From a virus: 64,000 nt of DNA. Positions 21,967 to 31,147 of the stretch are shown piece after piece. Numbering within the stretch: position 1 is the first letter of the stretch; each line of letters opens with the position of its first letter. The stretch lies in IMG/VR virus record IMGVR_UViG_3300043395_000558, positions 1 to 64,000 of that record; one strand, 5' to 3'. The position numbers and the translations under genes are program-made. The notes beneath the pieces were generated by a model that did not search any database, had not been told where the DNA came from, and saw nothing but the letters and a program-made list of their open reading frames with translations.

Positions 21967-22920
21967 ATGGCAACAACGTCCGGCGTAGCAGCATTCAACC
22001 TCGACCTTTCTGAGATCGTCGAGGAGGCGTTTGAGCGTGCAGGCTCCGAGCTTCGCACGGGCTACGACTTGCGTACAGCACGTCGGTCGCTTAACTTACT
22101 GTTTGCTGACTGGGCAAACCGTGGCGTCAACATGTGGACGTTCGAGCAAAACACCATCAATCTGGTGGCCGGACAACCCACGTATGCACTGCCTGACGAC
22201 ACGGTGGACATCCTGGATCATGTGATTCGTACCCAGGCCAACCAGCCCAGCAACCAGGCGGACCTCACCATCACGCGTATTAGTGTTTCTACCTACGCAA
22301 CGATCCCCAACAAACTGACAACTGGGCGTCCCATCCAGGTTTGGATTCAGCGTTTGACAGCCAACTCATCGCTTACCGCAGCCACAACAACGGGCGGGAC
22401 AACGGCAGCAAACGCTACGACGATCCAGGTCTCGACCTTGGCGGGTCTGCCCACAGCAGGTTTCCTGACGATCGGCACCGAACTGATCAGCTACAACGAG
22501 ACCAGCAACCCCCAGGACGGAGCACCGTTCTACTTGTACAACTGCTGCCGGGGCCAAGACGGCACCACGGCGGCGTCAATTCCTTCTGGCACGGCTATCA
22601 AGCTGACCCAGAAGCAGTCAATTACGGTCTGGCCTACGCCTGACCCCGGGACCCAGTATCAGTTCGTCTACTGGCGTATGCGCCGTATTCAGGATGCTGG
22701 CAGTGGCGTGAATATCGCTGACGTCCCGTTCCGGTTTATCCCCTGTCTGGCCGCTGGCCTGGCCTACTACATCGCGCTCAAGGTGCCTGGTGGCATGGAG
22801 CGTCTGGCGATCCTGAAACAGCAGTACGACGAGGCGTGGATGACCGCCGCTGACGAGGATCAAGAACGGGCAGCGATCCGGCTTGTGCCGCGCCAGATGT
22901 TCATAGGGGCGGGCACGTAA
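21967..22920 (+). CDS. Head-tail adaptor, P22 gp4-like
   Basis: 317 residues. The N-terminal helices (LDLSEIVEEAFERAGSELRT, then SLNLLFADWANRGVNMWTFE) are typical of adaptor proteins that bind below the portal and stabilise packaged DNA. Residues about 130-215 form an inserted Thr/Ala-rich beta domain; the core resumes with FVYWRMRRIQDAG and ends with a long helix. Position after head genes and before tail genes fits. Confidence 0.8.
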   Translation: MATTSGVAAFNLDLSEIVEEAFERAGSELRTGYDLRTARRSLNLLFADWANRGVNMWTFEQNTINLVAGQPTYALPDDTVDILDHVIRTQANQPSNQADLTITRISVSTYATIPNKLTTGRPIQVWIQRLTANSSLTAATTTGGTTAANATTIQVSTLAGLPTAGFLTIGTELISYNETSNPQDGAPFYLYNCCRGQDGTTAASIPSGTAIKLTQKQSITVWPTPDPGTQYQFVYWRMRRIQDAGSGVNIADVPFRFIPCLAAGLAYYIALKVPGGMERLAILKQQYDEAWMTAADEDQERAAIRLVPRQMFIGAGT

Positions 22921-23349
22921 ATGGGCAACCGGTTTTCGTCCGGCAAAAACTCGATTTCGCAGTGCGACCGGTGCAATTTCCGGTTTAAGCTGCACGAGTT
23001 GAAGACGGAGATCATCAAGACCAAGCCGTACCAGCTGAAGGTGTGCAGCACGTGCTGGGACCCGGACCATCCGCAGTTGCAGCTGGGTATGTACCCGGTT
23101 GATGACCCGCAGGGTGTACGCGATCCTCGTCCTGACATTACGTATTTGTTGGGCGGCAACACGGGCTTGCAGATCACTGAGACAGTGGGCACGGGCCCGA
23201 ATGAGAACGGCACACCGTCGGGCGGTAGCCGCATCATTCAGTGGGGGTGGAATCCGGTTGGCGGATCAACGCTTTTTACGTCGGTTGAAACACCAAATAA
23301 CTTGGTGTCCCGCGTAGAACTTGGTACAGTAACGGTAGTAACGACGTAA
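22921..23349 (+). CDS. Zinc-ribbon virion-region protein
   Basis: 142 residues with two Cys pairs, CDRC (15-18) and CSTC (42-45), that should bind one zinc. The C-terminal half is a Gly/Thr-rich beta segment. Starts directly at the stop of the adaptor gene. Likely a small structural protein of the neck; role inferred from position only. Confidence 0.75.
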   Translation: MGNRFSSGKNSISQCDRCNFRFKLHELKTEIIKTKPYQLKVCSTCWDPDHPQLQLGMYPVDDPQGVRDPRPDITYLLGGNTGLQITETVGTGPNENGTPSGGSRIIQWGWNPVGGSTLFTSVETPNNLVSRVELGTVTVVTT

Positions 23350-23359
23350 GGAGTCGATC

Positions 23360-23551
23360 ATGGACAAGAAAGACCTGGCGCAAGACAAGAAAATGGTGGC
23401 ATCGGCTGTGCACAAGCACGAAGCCCGCATGCACCCGGGCAAACCACCGACCAAATTGGCCAAAGGCGGCGTGACCTCCAAGGCCATGATGCAGATGGGC
23501 CGTAACCTGGCTCGTGCAGCTAACCAGCGCAGCTCTGGTCGCGGAGGCTGA
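23360..23551 (+). CDS. Small basic protein (63 aa)
   Basis: Ribosome site TAAGGAGTCGATC. MDKKDLAQDKKMVASAVHKHE followed by LAKGGVTSKAMMQMGRNLAR: Lys/His/Met-rich, a signature found in many phage genomes near tail adaptor genes. Function unknown. Confidence 0.75.
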   Translation: MDKKDLAQDKKMVASAVHKHEARMHPGKPPTKLAKGGVTSKAMMQMGRNLARAANQRSSGRGG

Positions 23552-23552
23552 G

Positions 23553-23795
23553 ATGGCAAAGATCAACAACAAACCCGCATCCGCATACGCCAAGCCGCAC
23601 ACGATGAGCGGCAAGGAAGTCACGGTCTCTGCCAACCCTGGCGGCGTGCCGAACAAGAAGTACTTGAAGGATGCCAACGTAGCTGTGGCCAACACCCATA
23701 GCAACGACTACCCCGGCACCAAGACTGACGGCATCAAAGTCCGTGGCACGGGCGCGGCAACCAAAGGTTTGATGGCTCGCGGGCCGATGGCTTGA
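23553..23795 (+). CDS. Small basic Gly-rich protein (80 aa)
   Basis: The ATG at 23553 follows GGAGGCTGAG and the upstream stop. Lys/Gly/Asn-rich with no hydrophobic core (HTMSGKEVTVSANPGGVPNK), so probably flexible. It belongs with the other short basic proteins between 20.4 and 23.8 kb. Confidence 0.7.
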   Translation: MAKINNKPASAYAKPHTMSGKEVTVSANPGGVPNKKYLKDANVAVANTHSNDYPGTKTDGIKVRGTGAATKGLMARGPMA

Positions 23796-23796
23796 G

Positions 23797-24774
23797 ATGA
23801 ACTACAGCGAACTTGTTTCTGCTATTCAGTCGTACACCGAGAACGCGTTCCCGGATACGTACCTCTCGAACGGGACGGTGGTCGGGCCAAACGCCCAGAT
23901 CAACCGTTTCATCGAGCAGGCAGAGCAGCGCATTTACAACACAGTTCAGTTCCCGTCGTTGCGTAAAAACATGACGGGCACCCTGACATCGACCATACCT
24001 TATCTGTCTGCGCCTGACGACTATCTCTCTACGTATTCACTAGCGGTTATCGTCAACGGGTCGTACGAATACCTGCTCAACAAAGACGTTAACTTCATCC
24101 GGCAGGCCTACCCCAATCCAACCACGGACACGGGCGTGCCCAAGTACTATGCGCTATTTGGTCCTACTGTATCTGGCAGCACTATTACCAATGAGCTGTC
24201 TTTTATTGTCGGTCCTACACCCGACAGCAACTACCCAGTTGAACTGCACTTTTACTACTACCCCAAATCTATTGTGCAGTCCTCTATTAACGCGCTAGGT
24301 GTTATTAGCGGGGGTTCTGGCTACACGGACGGTACGTACTATGGTGTGCCGATTACTGGCGGTACGGGCCAGGGCGCTGTCGCTGACATTGTTGTGACAA
24401 GCGGCGCAGTGGATGAAATATTTATCAAGAATCCTGGCTGTCTGTACACGGTGACGGACATTATTTCTGCGGACGCTACGTATCTTGGTGGCACGGCCAC
24501 GGTCGACTTTTCTGTGGAGATTACCCAGGTCAACAACGCCCAGGGCACGTCTTGGCTTGGCGACAACTTTGACACGGTGCTGCTGTACGGCTGCCTGGTT
24601 GAGGCGTATACCTTCATGAAGGGTGAGACCGACATCATTGCGCTGTACGAAGGCAAGTACAAAGAAGCCATGGCAATGGCCCAGCGTCTGGGTGATGGCC
24701 TGGAGCGCAGCGATGCGTACCGGAGCGGGCAGGCGCGTGTTGCGCCGCTTCCGCAGAATAACGGGGTGCGTTGA
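23797..24774 (+). CDS. Tail adaptor / neck protein with inserted Gly-rich domain
   Basis: 325 residues. The core (MNYSELVSAIQSYTENAFPD, INRFIEQAEQRIYNTVQFPS, LYGCLVEAYTFMKGE) matches phage adaptor proteins of the short-tail neck. Residues about 168-250 are an inserted domain with the GGSGYTDGTYYG and TGGTGQGAVADIVVTSG pattern known from surface-exposed virion repeats. Ends in a TGATG overlap with the next gene. Confidence 0.75.
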   Translation: MNYSELVSAIQSYTENAFPDTYLSNGTVVGPNAQINRFIEQAEQRIYNTVQFPSLRKNMTGTLTSTIPYLSAPDDYLSTYSLAVIVNGSYEYLLNKDVNFIRQAYPNPTTDTGVPKYYALFGPTVSGSTITNELSFIVGPTPDSNYPVELHFYYYPKSIVQSSINALGVISGGSGYTDGTYYGVPITGGTGQGAVADIVVTSGAVDEIFIKNPGCLYTVTDIISADATYLGGTATVDFSVEITQVNNAQGTSWLGDNFDTVLLYGCLVEAYTFMKGETDIIALYEGKYKEAMAMAQRLGDGLERSDAYRSGQARVAPLPQNNGVR

Positions 24775-25208
24775 TGGCCTTCACGGGAAATTACACTTGC
24801 AACACATTCAAGATCGGCTTGATGAACGGCACGTTCGACTTCACAACGGACACGTTCAAGATTGCACTGTATACAAACACAGCCACACTCAATGCCGACA
24901 CAACCGCCTACACCACCACGGGAGAAGCCTCTGGTGGAAACTATGTTGCTGGCGGCTTGGCCTTGACCGTGACGCAGGTGCCGACAATCGGTAACCAGAC
25001 CGGGCAGAATGCAGTGGTCTACATCTCGTTTGCCGACGCCTCTTGGACTGGCGCTATCACCGCACGTGGTGCGTTGATCTACAAAGATGGTGGCGGGGAC
25101 CCGGCAGTTTGCGTGCTGGACTTTGGCTCAACCAAGACCTCGGTCAACACGTTTGAAGTGCAGTTCCCAACGTCGGGTAGCACAACTTCTATCATCCGCC
25201 TGGTATAA
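24774..25208 (+). CDS. Virion surface beta protein, paralog A
   Basis: 144 residues. CNTFKIGLMNGTFDFTTDTF, ALYTNTATLNADTTAYTTTG and RGALIYKDGG form a beta protein seen near fibre genes of aquatic phages. Clearly related to the product of 25426-25881, which shares the TTAYTT.GE and final IIRL/LIRLA elements. Probably an exposed tail or fibre-attachment protein. ATG overlaps the previous stop. Confidence 0.75.
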   Translation: MAFTGNYTCNTFKIGLMNGTFDFTTDTFKIALYTNTATLNADTTAYTTTGEASGGNYVAGGLALTVTQVPTIGNQTGQNAVVYISFADASWTGAITARGALIYKDGGGDPAVCVLDFGSTKTSVNTFEVQFPTSGSTTSIIRLV

Positions 25209-25218
25209 AGGAGAAGAC

Positions 25219-25413
25219 ATGGCACTGGTAACCACCACTAAAGGAATCATGGACGAGAACTTGCTTGAAAAACGAGAGGGTTCCGTCGATAATGACAACG
25301 AGTTCACCCGCTGGATTGAGTTCTGGTTGGACGGCGAGTTGGTGCACCGCTCGGTGCATGTTGAGTTGAAGAAAAACGTTCTGGCCGATGGACTGGCCGC
25401 AATGATCGGTTGA
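25219..25413 (+). CDS. Hypothetical protein (64 aa)
   Basis: The ATG at 25219 has AAAGGAGAAGAC in front. Short alpha/beta protein (NEFTRWIEFWLDGELVHRSVHVELKK...). It separates the two paralogous beta proteins and may be their partner; unknown. Confidence 0.7.
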   Translation: MALVTTTKGIMDENLLEKREGSVDNDNEFTRWIEFWLDGELVHRSVHVELKKNVLADGLAAMIG

Positions 25414-25425
25414 AAGGACTGAAAA

Positions 25426-25881
25426 ATGGCAAACACTCAAGCTATGTGCACTTCGTTCAAGACGGAGCTGCTGACGGCAACACACAACTTTGGTACCGCC
25501 CCCACTCGTGGTACTGGCGCGGCTGACACGTATTACGCTGCGTTGTACCTGACCTCAGCTACTTTGGGCGCTGGTACTACTGCTTACACCACCTCTGGTG
25601 AAGTGAGCGGCCCCGGCTACACTGCCGGTGGTATTGCCGTGACCAACGCTACGGCCCCGACTTCTTCGGGCACCACCGCTTACTGGACGCCGTCCGCAAG
25701 CCTGGTTTACACCAGCGTGACCCTGACCACGGCTTTTGACACTGTTCTGATCTATAACCAGACCCAGAGCAACAAGGCAGTGAGCGTTCATACCTTCGGT
25801 TCGCAGACGATTACGGCTGGTACGTTTACCCTGACGATGCCTGCCAACACGAACACGACCGCACTTATCCGTCTGGCGTAA
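25426..25881 (+). CDS. Virion surface beta protein, paralog B
   Basis: 151 residues with the same plan as the gene at 24774-25208: FKTELLTATHNFG, AALYLTSATLGAGTTAYTTS, VLIYNQTQSNKAVSVHTFG. Thr-rich beta protein, probably part of the fibre or tail surface. Ribosome site GAAAGGACTGAAAA. Confidence 0.75.
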   Translation: MANTQAMCTSFKTELLTATHNFGTAPTRGTGAADTYYAALYLTSATLGAGTTAYTTSGEVSGPGYTAGGIAVTNATAPTSSGTTAYWTPSASLVYTSVTLTTAFDTVLIYNQTQSNKAVSVHTFGSQTITAGTFTLTMPANTNTTALIRLA

Positions 25882-25906
25882 GCCGTCCCCGGTCTAGGGG
25901 AGGGCC

Positions 25907-27904
25907 ATGCTGGGTATAGCCCCATTTGCAGCAGCGCCGTTCGCATCCCTTGCGAACGACGATAAATCTGTTGCGCTCACAGGAATTGCAGCGACTGGGG
26001 CTGTAGGCGACATCACGTCGGTATCAGCTGTTGATATATCCGGCAACTACGCACAAGGTGATGTCGGAGACCTGGCGGTTTCGTTTGACATTGAGTTGTC
26101 AGGCGTTGAAGCTGCCGGTGAGGTTGGTGATGTAACTTCCACTCAAGAAGTATCAGGCGTTGAATCCACCGGTGAAGTTGGTGATCTAACCGCCGAAGCC
26201 GCCTTTGACTTGTCGGGTGTTGAAGCTACCGGCAACGATGCCCAGACATTTCCAGAAATCACTATTGATCTCACTGGTGTTGAGGCCACAGGTGAAGTCG
26301 GTGATGTCACATCTGCGCAAGAGCTTGTTGGGGTTGAGTCCATCGGCGAGGTGGGCGATGTAGCTGTTGAACCTTCCTACGAGCTGTCGGGTGTTGAAGC
26401 AACCGGTAACGTTAGCCAAACATTCCCTGAAACTGAAGTAGCAATTACCGGCGTTGAAGCCGTAGGCGAAGTTGGTGATGTTGTTGCCACGCAGGTACTC
26501 GAAGGCGTAGAAACTACTGGTGAAGTAGGAACCATTGAAAACGGCGGTATTGTTGTCGACCTGACTGGTGTTGAGGCGCTAGTTGAGCAAGGCGAGATGA
26601 TCGCCACGCAGATCCTAGATGGGGTTGAGGCAACTGGAGAAGTTGGCACAGTTGAGAACGGCGGTGTTGAGGTTGAGCTTTCTGGAGTTGAGGCTACCGG
26701 AGAGATTGGCGATGTCATTGCTACGCAGATTCCAACGGGCGATGTTGCCATTGGTTTTGTTGGCACTGTTAAGTCGGAGTTTGAAGTTGCCATCACCGGC
26801 AATGAAGCTACGGGCGCTGTTGGCGATCTGATTCCTGGCTTTGAAGTTCCCGGAGTTGAGGCTACCGGCCAAGTTGGCAGTGTCGCCCTTGGTGACCGCC
26901 AGATTGCCATTACAGGGGTATCTAGTACCACGGCAGTTGGTACGATTATCTATGCTATTGACCAGCCGTTAACCGGGGTTCAGGCTACGGGTTCTGTTGG
27001 CACAGTTGAGTTCTCCTACGTACTTGACGGCCAGGTTGCCTACGGCCAGTTGGGCCAGCTCGGTGTTTTGCACACCAATGCGATTTTGGAAGGTTGGGGC
27101 GCTTACGGCTGGGGTGATGAGCCTTGGGGCGGAACCCAGACCGCAAACGAAACCATTACTGCGGTTGGCAATGTTGTTGGCGGCCAGCTGCTCGGTCCTG
27201 GCGTTTCTGCCACAGGTCAAGTCGGTACTGTTACGGCAAAAGTAACGCCTGTCCCAGACGAAGGTGATGTGGCTTATGGCCAGGTAGGGTCCGTTGGGAA
27301 CGTACACGCGGTCGAGCTGTACACAGAAGACTGCCTTGGGTGGGGTGCGGGGCCTTGGAGTGGCGATGTTCCTGGCACTGGGCCGCAAGTTGCGTACGGT
27401 GATGAAGGTTGGGGCGATTCGCCCTGGAGCGGGGACACCAACGCCGACTATTATGACATTGCCTGGGGTGGTTGCCAGACGCATAATCCGTCAGTTGCAT
27501 ATACCGCCGTTGGCTCTGTGGGCGTTATTTCTGCTCCGCCGCTGGTCGGAGTCGAGGCCACGGGCCAGGTTGGGAATCTTGGCAATACGCACACGCTTGA
27601 CCCGTTGACTGGCGTTCAAGCCACCGGCCAGGTTGGTACAGTCCTGCCGGGCATCATTGCAGCGTTGACTGGAGTTGAAGCCACGGGCTACGTTGGCACA
27701 ATGGGCGTCATCCACAGCAATCCCTTGACCGGGGTGGAGGCGGTGGGTATAGTCGGGGATGTCTGCCCGCGCAATTGGACGACAATTGACACTACCCAGA
27801 ATGCAAGCTGGGCTGTGATTCAATCTGCACAAGCGTCTAGCTGGCAGGCTATCCAAAACAGCCAAGATGCCGAGTGGGATCTTGTTGTGACAGAGGAATG
27901 TTGA
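25907..27904 (+). CDS. Repeat protein with about 26 GVEATGxVG units
   Basis: 665 residues, almost wholly built from a degenerate unit with core LTGVEATGEVGDV spaced roughly every 16-24 residues, giving an elongated beta structure. Three Trp/Gly-rich inserts (GWGAYGWGDEPWGG type) interrupt it at about residues 390-540. The C-terminus has a Trp/Gln repeat (NASWAVIQSAQASSWQAIQN). Very acidic and without catalytic motifs. Likely a fibre or spike shaft. Ribosome site CTAGGGGAGGGCC. Confidence 0.8.
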   Translation: MLGIAPFAAAPFASLANDDKSVALTGIAATGAVGDITSVSAVDISGNYAQGDVGDLAVSFDIELSGVEAAGEVGDVTSTQEVSGVESTGEVGDLTAEAAFDLSGVEATGNDAQTFPEITIDLTGVEATGEVGDVTSAQELVGVESIGEVGDVAVEPSYELSGVEATGNVSQTFPETEVAITGVEAVGEVGDVVATQVLEGVETTGEVGTIENGGIVVDLTGVEALVEQGEMIATQILDGVEATGEVGTVENGGVEVELSGVEATGEIGDVIATQIPTGDVAIGFVGTVKSEFEVAITGNEATGAVGDLIPGFEVPGVEATGQVGSVALGDRQIAITGVSSTTAVGTIIYAIDQPLTGVQATGSVGTVEFSYVLDGQVAYGQLGQLGVLHTNAILEGWGAYGWGDEPWGGTQTANETITAVGNVVGGQLLGPGVSATGQVGTVTAKVTPVPDEGDVAYGQVGSVGNVHAVELYTEDCLGWGAGPWSGDVPGTGPQVAYGDEGWGDSPWSGDTNADYYDIAWGGCQTHNPSVAYTAVGSVGVISAPPLVGVEATGQVGNLGNTHTLDPLTGVQATGQVGTVLPGIIAALTGVEATGYVGTMGVIHSNPLTGVEAVGIVGDVCPRNWTTIDTTQNASWAVIQSAQASSWQAIQNSQDAEWDLVVTEEC

Positions 27905-27913
27905 GGATAAACG

Positions 27914-30715
27914 ATGGCTTTAGTTCTAAAAGACAGGGTCCAAGAATACACCACGACGACGGGTACATCTGACTTCGTCTTGGACGGAGCCGTCCTTTCA
28001 TACCAAACTTTCTCAGCTATTGGTAACACCAACACTACTTACTACACAGCGTTTGACCCCAATGCCGGGGATTGGGAAGTAGGTATTGGTACGTACTCCA
28101 CAACTGGCCCAACGCTTACCCGTGACACGATTCTGGCCTCCAGTGCAGGGGGCGCCAAGGTATCTTTTGCTGCTGGACAAAAGAACGTATTTGCCACATA
28201 CCCGGCTGAGCGCTCAGTCAATCTAAATTCTGCGGGTACGTACATCACCCCGTCTACGTTTGACACGGTTACGGCCAACACGGCTACGCTGACTGCTGGC
28301 ACGATCAGCACAACGCCGTCCAACAGCACGGACATTGTTAATAAGCAGTACGTTGACACAACGGCGGCAACATCTTTGCATTACCACGCCCCGGTCTATG
28401 TGGAGTCGCCTGATACGGCTGGAAACTTAAATGCTACGTATAACCAGCCCGGTGGTCCTGGAGTTGGCGTTAACGCCACGCTGACTAATGCCGGAACAAA
28501 AGCTGCGCTGACCATCGACGGTATATTGATGACCGTGGGCAAGCGGGTTCTGATTTACAACCAGACCAATGCTTTTGAAAACGGGGTGTACACGGTTACC
28601 ACTGTCGGAACGCCTGACCCTGGCGGCACGAACTGGGTCTTGACCCGAGCAACAGACGCCGATACTTACTCTCCTAGCAGCCCTAATGCTTTGGGTCAGG
28701 GCGATGCGTTCTTTGTTACGGCAGGTAACACGGGCGCTGGTGAGACGTATGTTTGCAATACGACTGGCACAATTACGTTTGGCACGACTGCAATCACCTT
28801 TGTCCAAATCTCCAGCGCTCAGGTGTACAACGCTGGCACGGGTCTAAACCTCAGTCCGGCAACTACGTTCAATATCTCGAATACCGGCGTGACTGCTACG
28901 ACGTATGGCGGCGCATCTCAGATACCGACTATTGCGGTCAACGCTCAGGGGCAGATCACCAGCGCATCCAATACCACGGTATCGGTTGACTTGGCAACAC
29001 AGGTCACGGGCAACTTGCCAGTAACCAACCTGAACAGCGGCACGAGCGCATCGGCTTCCACCTTCTGGCGGGGGGATGGTACTTGGGCTGTTGGTGTTTC
29101 TGGCCCGACAGGTCCGACCGGACCCACTGGCCCAACGGGTACGGCAGCTACGATTGCTGTTGGTACTACTACAACTAGCCCGGCAGGTGGCAACGCCTCG
29201 GTTGTAAATAGCGGCTCGTCAAGCGCTGCGGTGTTCGACTTCACCATTCCAACTGGTCCGACTGGTCCGACTGGTCCTACTGGACCCACAGGCTTAACGG
29301 GACCTACTGGACCCACGGGCGCCCCCGGACCTACTGGCCCTACCGGCCCTACGGGTTTAACCGGTCCTACTGGTGCTCCTGGACCCACCGGCCCAACTGG
29401 ACCGACAGGTCCAACCGGCCCCACGGGCCTTGGCTATGCAGGTTTGACCTCAACCTCGTCGGTTGCAATTGCTACAGGCTCTAAATCGTTTACCGTTAAC
29501 CAAGCGCAAGGCACGAATGCCTTTGTAGTTGGTCAATACATCCGCGTGTTTAATACCGCAACGCCAGCTAATTACATGGCGGGCACTATTACTGCGTATT
29601 CCAGCACAACGCTAACAGTCAGCGTAGACTCTATCGGCGGTTCAGGCACTTTTTCTGCGTGGACAATCACAGATACTGGATCACAAGGAGCTACCGGACC
29701 TACTGGACCCACTGGACCTACTGGACCCACTGGGACCACAGGAAGCCCCGGCCCGACTGGCCCTACTGGCCCAACCGGTCCGCCCGGACCTACAGGCTCC
29801 ACTGGGCCAACCGGCCCCACCGGCCCCACAGGTTTGGGTTACTCTGGATTGACTTCTACGTCATCGGTTGCTGTTGGTACGGGTTCTAAGACTTTTACAA
29901 CAAACCTAGCTTCTACGGCTACCGCATTCACCGTGGGTGAATATGTGCGCGTGTTTAACACGGCAACGCCAGCCAACTACATGGATGGCACGATCACGGC
30001 GTTTAGTAGCACAACGCTAACTGTTAACGTCGCTAATACGGGCGGTTCTGGTACGTTTGCAGCTTGGACAATTGTGGCGGTAGGCGCTCAAGGCGCTACA
30101 GGTCCGACCGGTCCCACTGGACCTACTGGCGCACCTGGACCTACTGGCCCCACTGGCCCGACTGGTTTAACTGGCCCGACTGGGCCGGCTGGCCCCACGG
30201 GAACAGCTGCAACCATTGCGGTTGGTACTACAACGACTAGCCCTGCTGGCGGTTCTGCTAGTGTCACGAACAGTGGAACATCAAGTGCGGCTACCTTTAA
30301 TTTTACAATTCCCACTGGTCCCACCGGACCAACTGGCGGAACTGGACCCACTGGGCCAACCGGACCAACCGGACCCACTGGACCCCCAGGACCGACCGGC
30401 CCATCTGGAGCAACTATTGTCCGTGCGTGGGTTAACTTCAACGGAAACGCGCCCGTGTCTACACGCGCAAGTTCAAACGTAAGTAGCGTGACTCGTAACA
30501 GCACGGGTCTGTACACGATTGCTTTCACCAGTGGTTTGGGTGACGGCAACTACGTTGTACAGGGTACTGGGGGTAATAACTCTACCCAGCAGGCGGTAGT
30601 TTGCGTACCGTTTAACTCTACGGCGCCAAGTAGCGGTTCGTGTCAAATCCAGATTAACCAACAAAACGCGGGTTTGATTGACGTTAGTTGGGTAAGTGTT
30701 TCGTTTGTAAGGTAA
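27914..30715 (+). CDS. Collagen-like tail fibre
   Basis: 933 residues. The N-terminal 110 residues ([36 protein letters not shown]) are the virion-attachment type found at the start of many phage fibres. Five Gly-Pro-Thr blocks follow, separated by two copies of a domain with [14 protein letters not shown] / [14 protein letters not shown] and two copies of a [18 protein letters not shown] linker. The last ~97 residues (from RAWVNFNG) form a tip domain shared with the fibre at 31699-33072. Gly-X-Y blocks should form trimeric collagen-like stalks. Confidence 0.9.
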   Translation: MALVLKDRVQEYTTTTGTSDFVLDGAVLSYQTFSAIGNTNTTYYTAFDPNAGDWEVGIGTYSTTGPTLTRDTILASSAGGAKVSFAAGQKNVFATYPAERSVNLNSAGTYITPSTFDTVTANTATLTAGTISTTPSNSTDIVNKQYVDTTAATSLHYHAPVYVESPDTAGNLNATYNQPGGPGVGVNATLTNAGTKAALTIDGILMTVGKRVLIYNQTNAFENGVYTVTTVGTPDPGGTNWVLTRATDADTYSPSSPNALGQGDAFFVTAGNTGAGETYVCNTTGTITFGTTAITFVQISSAQVYNAGTGLNLSPATTFNISNTGVTATTYGGASQIPTIAVNAQGQITSASNTTVSVDLATQVTGNLPVTNLNSGTSASASTFWRGDGTWAVGVSGPTGPTGPTGPTGTAATIAVGTTTTSPAGGNASVVNSGSSSAAVFDFTIPTGPTGPTGPTGPTGLTGPTGPTGAPGPTGPTGPTGLTGPTGAPGPTGPTGPTGPTGPTGLGYAGLTSTSSVAIATGSKSFTVNQAQGTNAFVVGQYIRVFNTATPANYMAGTITAYSSTTLTVSVDSIGGSGTFSAWTITDTGSQGATGPTGPTGPTGPTGTTGSPGPTGPTGPTGPPGPTGSTGPTGPTGPTGLGYSGLTSTSSVAVGTGSKTFTTNLASTATAFTVGEYVRVFNTATPANYMDGTITAFSSTTLTVNVANTGGSGTFAAWTIVAVGAQGATGPTGPTGPTGAPGPTGPTGPTGLTGPTGPAGPTGTAATIAVGTTTTSPAGGSASVTNSGTSSAATFNFTIPTGPTGPTGGTGPTGPTGPTGPTGPPGPTGPSGATIVRAWVNFNGNAPVSTRASSNVSSVTRNSTGLYTIAFTSGLGDGNYVVQGTGGNNSTQQAVVCVPFNSTAPSSGSCQIQINQQNAGLIDVSWVSVSFVR
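29102..30416 (+). repeat. Gly-Pro-Thr collagen-like coding repeats (five blocks)
   Basis: Blocks lie near 29102-29140, 29254-29430, 29690-29835, 30097-30200 and 30313-30416. Triplets are nearly all GPT with occasional GLT, GAP, GSP, GPP. Codons for the same triplet vary along each block. Confidence 0.85.
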
Positions 30716-30727
30716 CCAGAGTAGCCA

Positions 30728-31147
30728 ATGAACAAAGTCATTATTTTTAGAAATGAAAATGGCAGCGTTTCTCTCTGCTCTCCTACAGGTGAAATTACCG
30801 TAGAGCAAGTGCAGGCTAAAGATATACCTGCCGGAATCACGAGCTATATTGTTACAACCGATACGTTGCCTGAAGCAGACAATGATTTTTTTGATGCCTG
30901 GGTAATGCCGGAGCCCGGCATTGTGGCTGTTGATCTTGGACGCGCCAAAGAAATCACAAAAAACAGACTGCGGATAGAGCGCGAACCATTGTTTGTCGCC
31001 CTAGATGTTGCGTTTCAGCGGGCAATTGAAGCTGGTTCGGACACTTCCGCTATTGTTGCTGAGAAGCAGCGGTTGCGGGATATTACAAACCTTGTTTACC
31101 CCTGCACAACAACCGCCGAGTTGCGAGCCTTGAAAGTTACTGCATGA
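30728..31147 (+). CDS. Fibre-partner protein, copy 1
   Basis: 139 residues. The plan is a short beta N-terminus (KVIIFRNENGSVSLCSPTGE), the motif AKDIPAGITSY, then DNDFFDAW and a helical Arg/Glu-rich C-terminus (AIVAEKQRLRDITNLVYPCT). A paralog of the gene at 33087-33497. Each copy directly follows a fibre gene, the place where fibre-assembly chaperones are usually encoded; that role is inferred. Confidence 0.75.
   Translation: MNKVIIFRNENGSVSLCSPTGEITVEQVQAKDIPAGITSYIVTTDTLPEADNDFFDAWVMPEPGIVAVDLGRAKEITKNRLRIEREPLFVALDVAFQRAIEAGSDTSAIVAEKQRLRDITNLVYPCTTTAELRALKVTA

Noticed and set aside
29102-30416. Regular short DNA repeats as a CRISPR array
   Set aside because: The repeats are an in-frame nine-base period encoding Gly-Pro-Thr, with no spacers of constant length and no cas operon; the Cas4-like nuclease is in the replication block.
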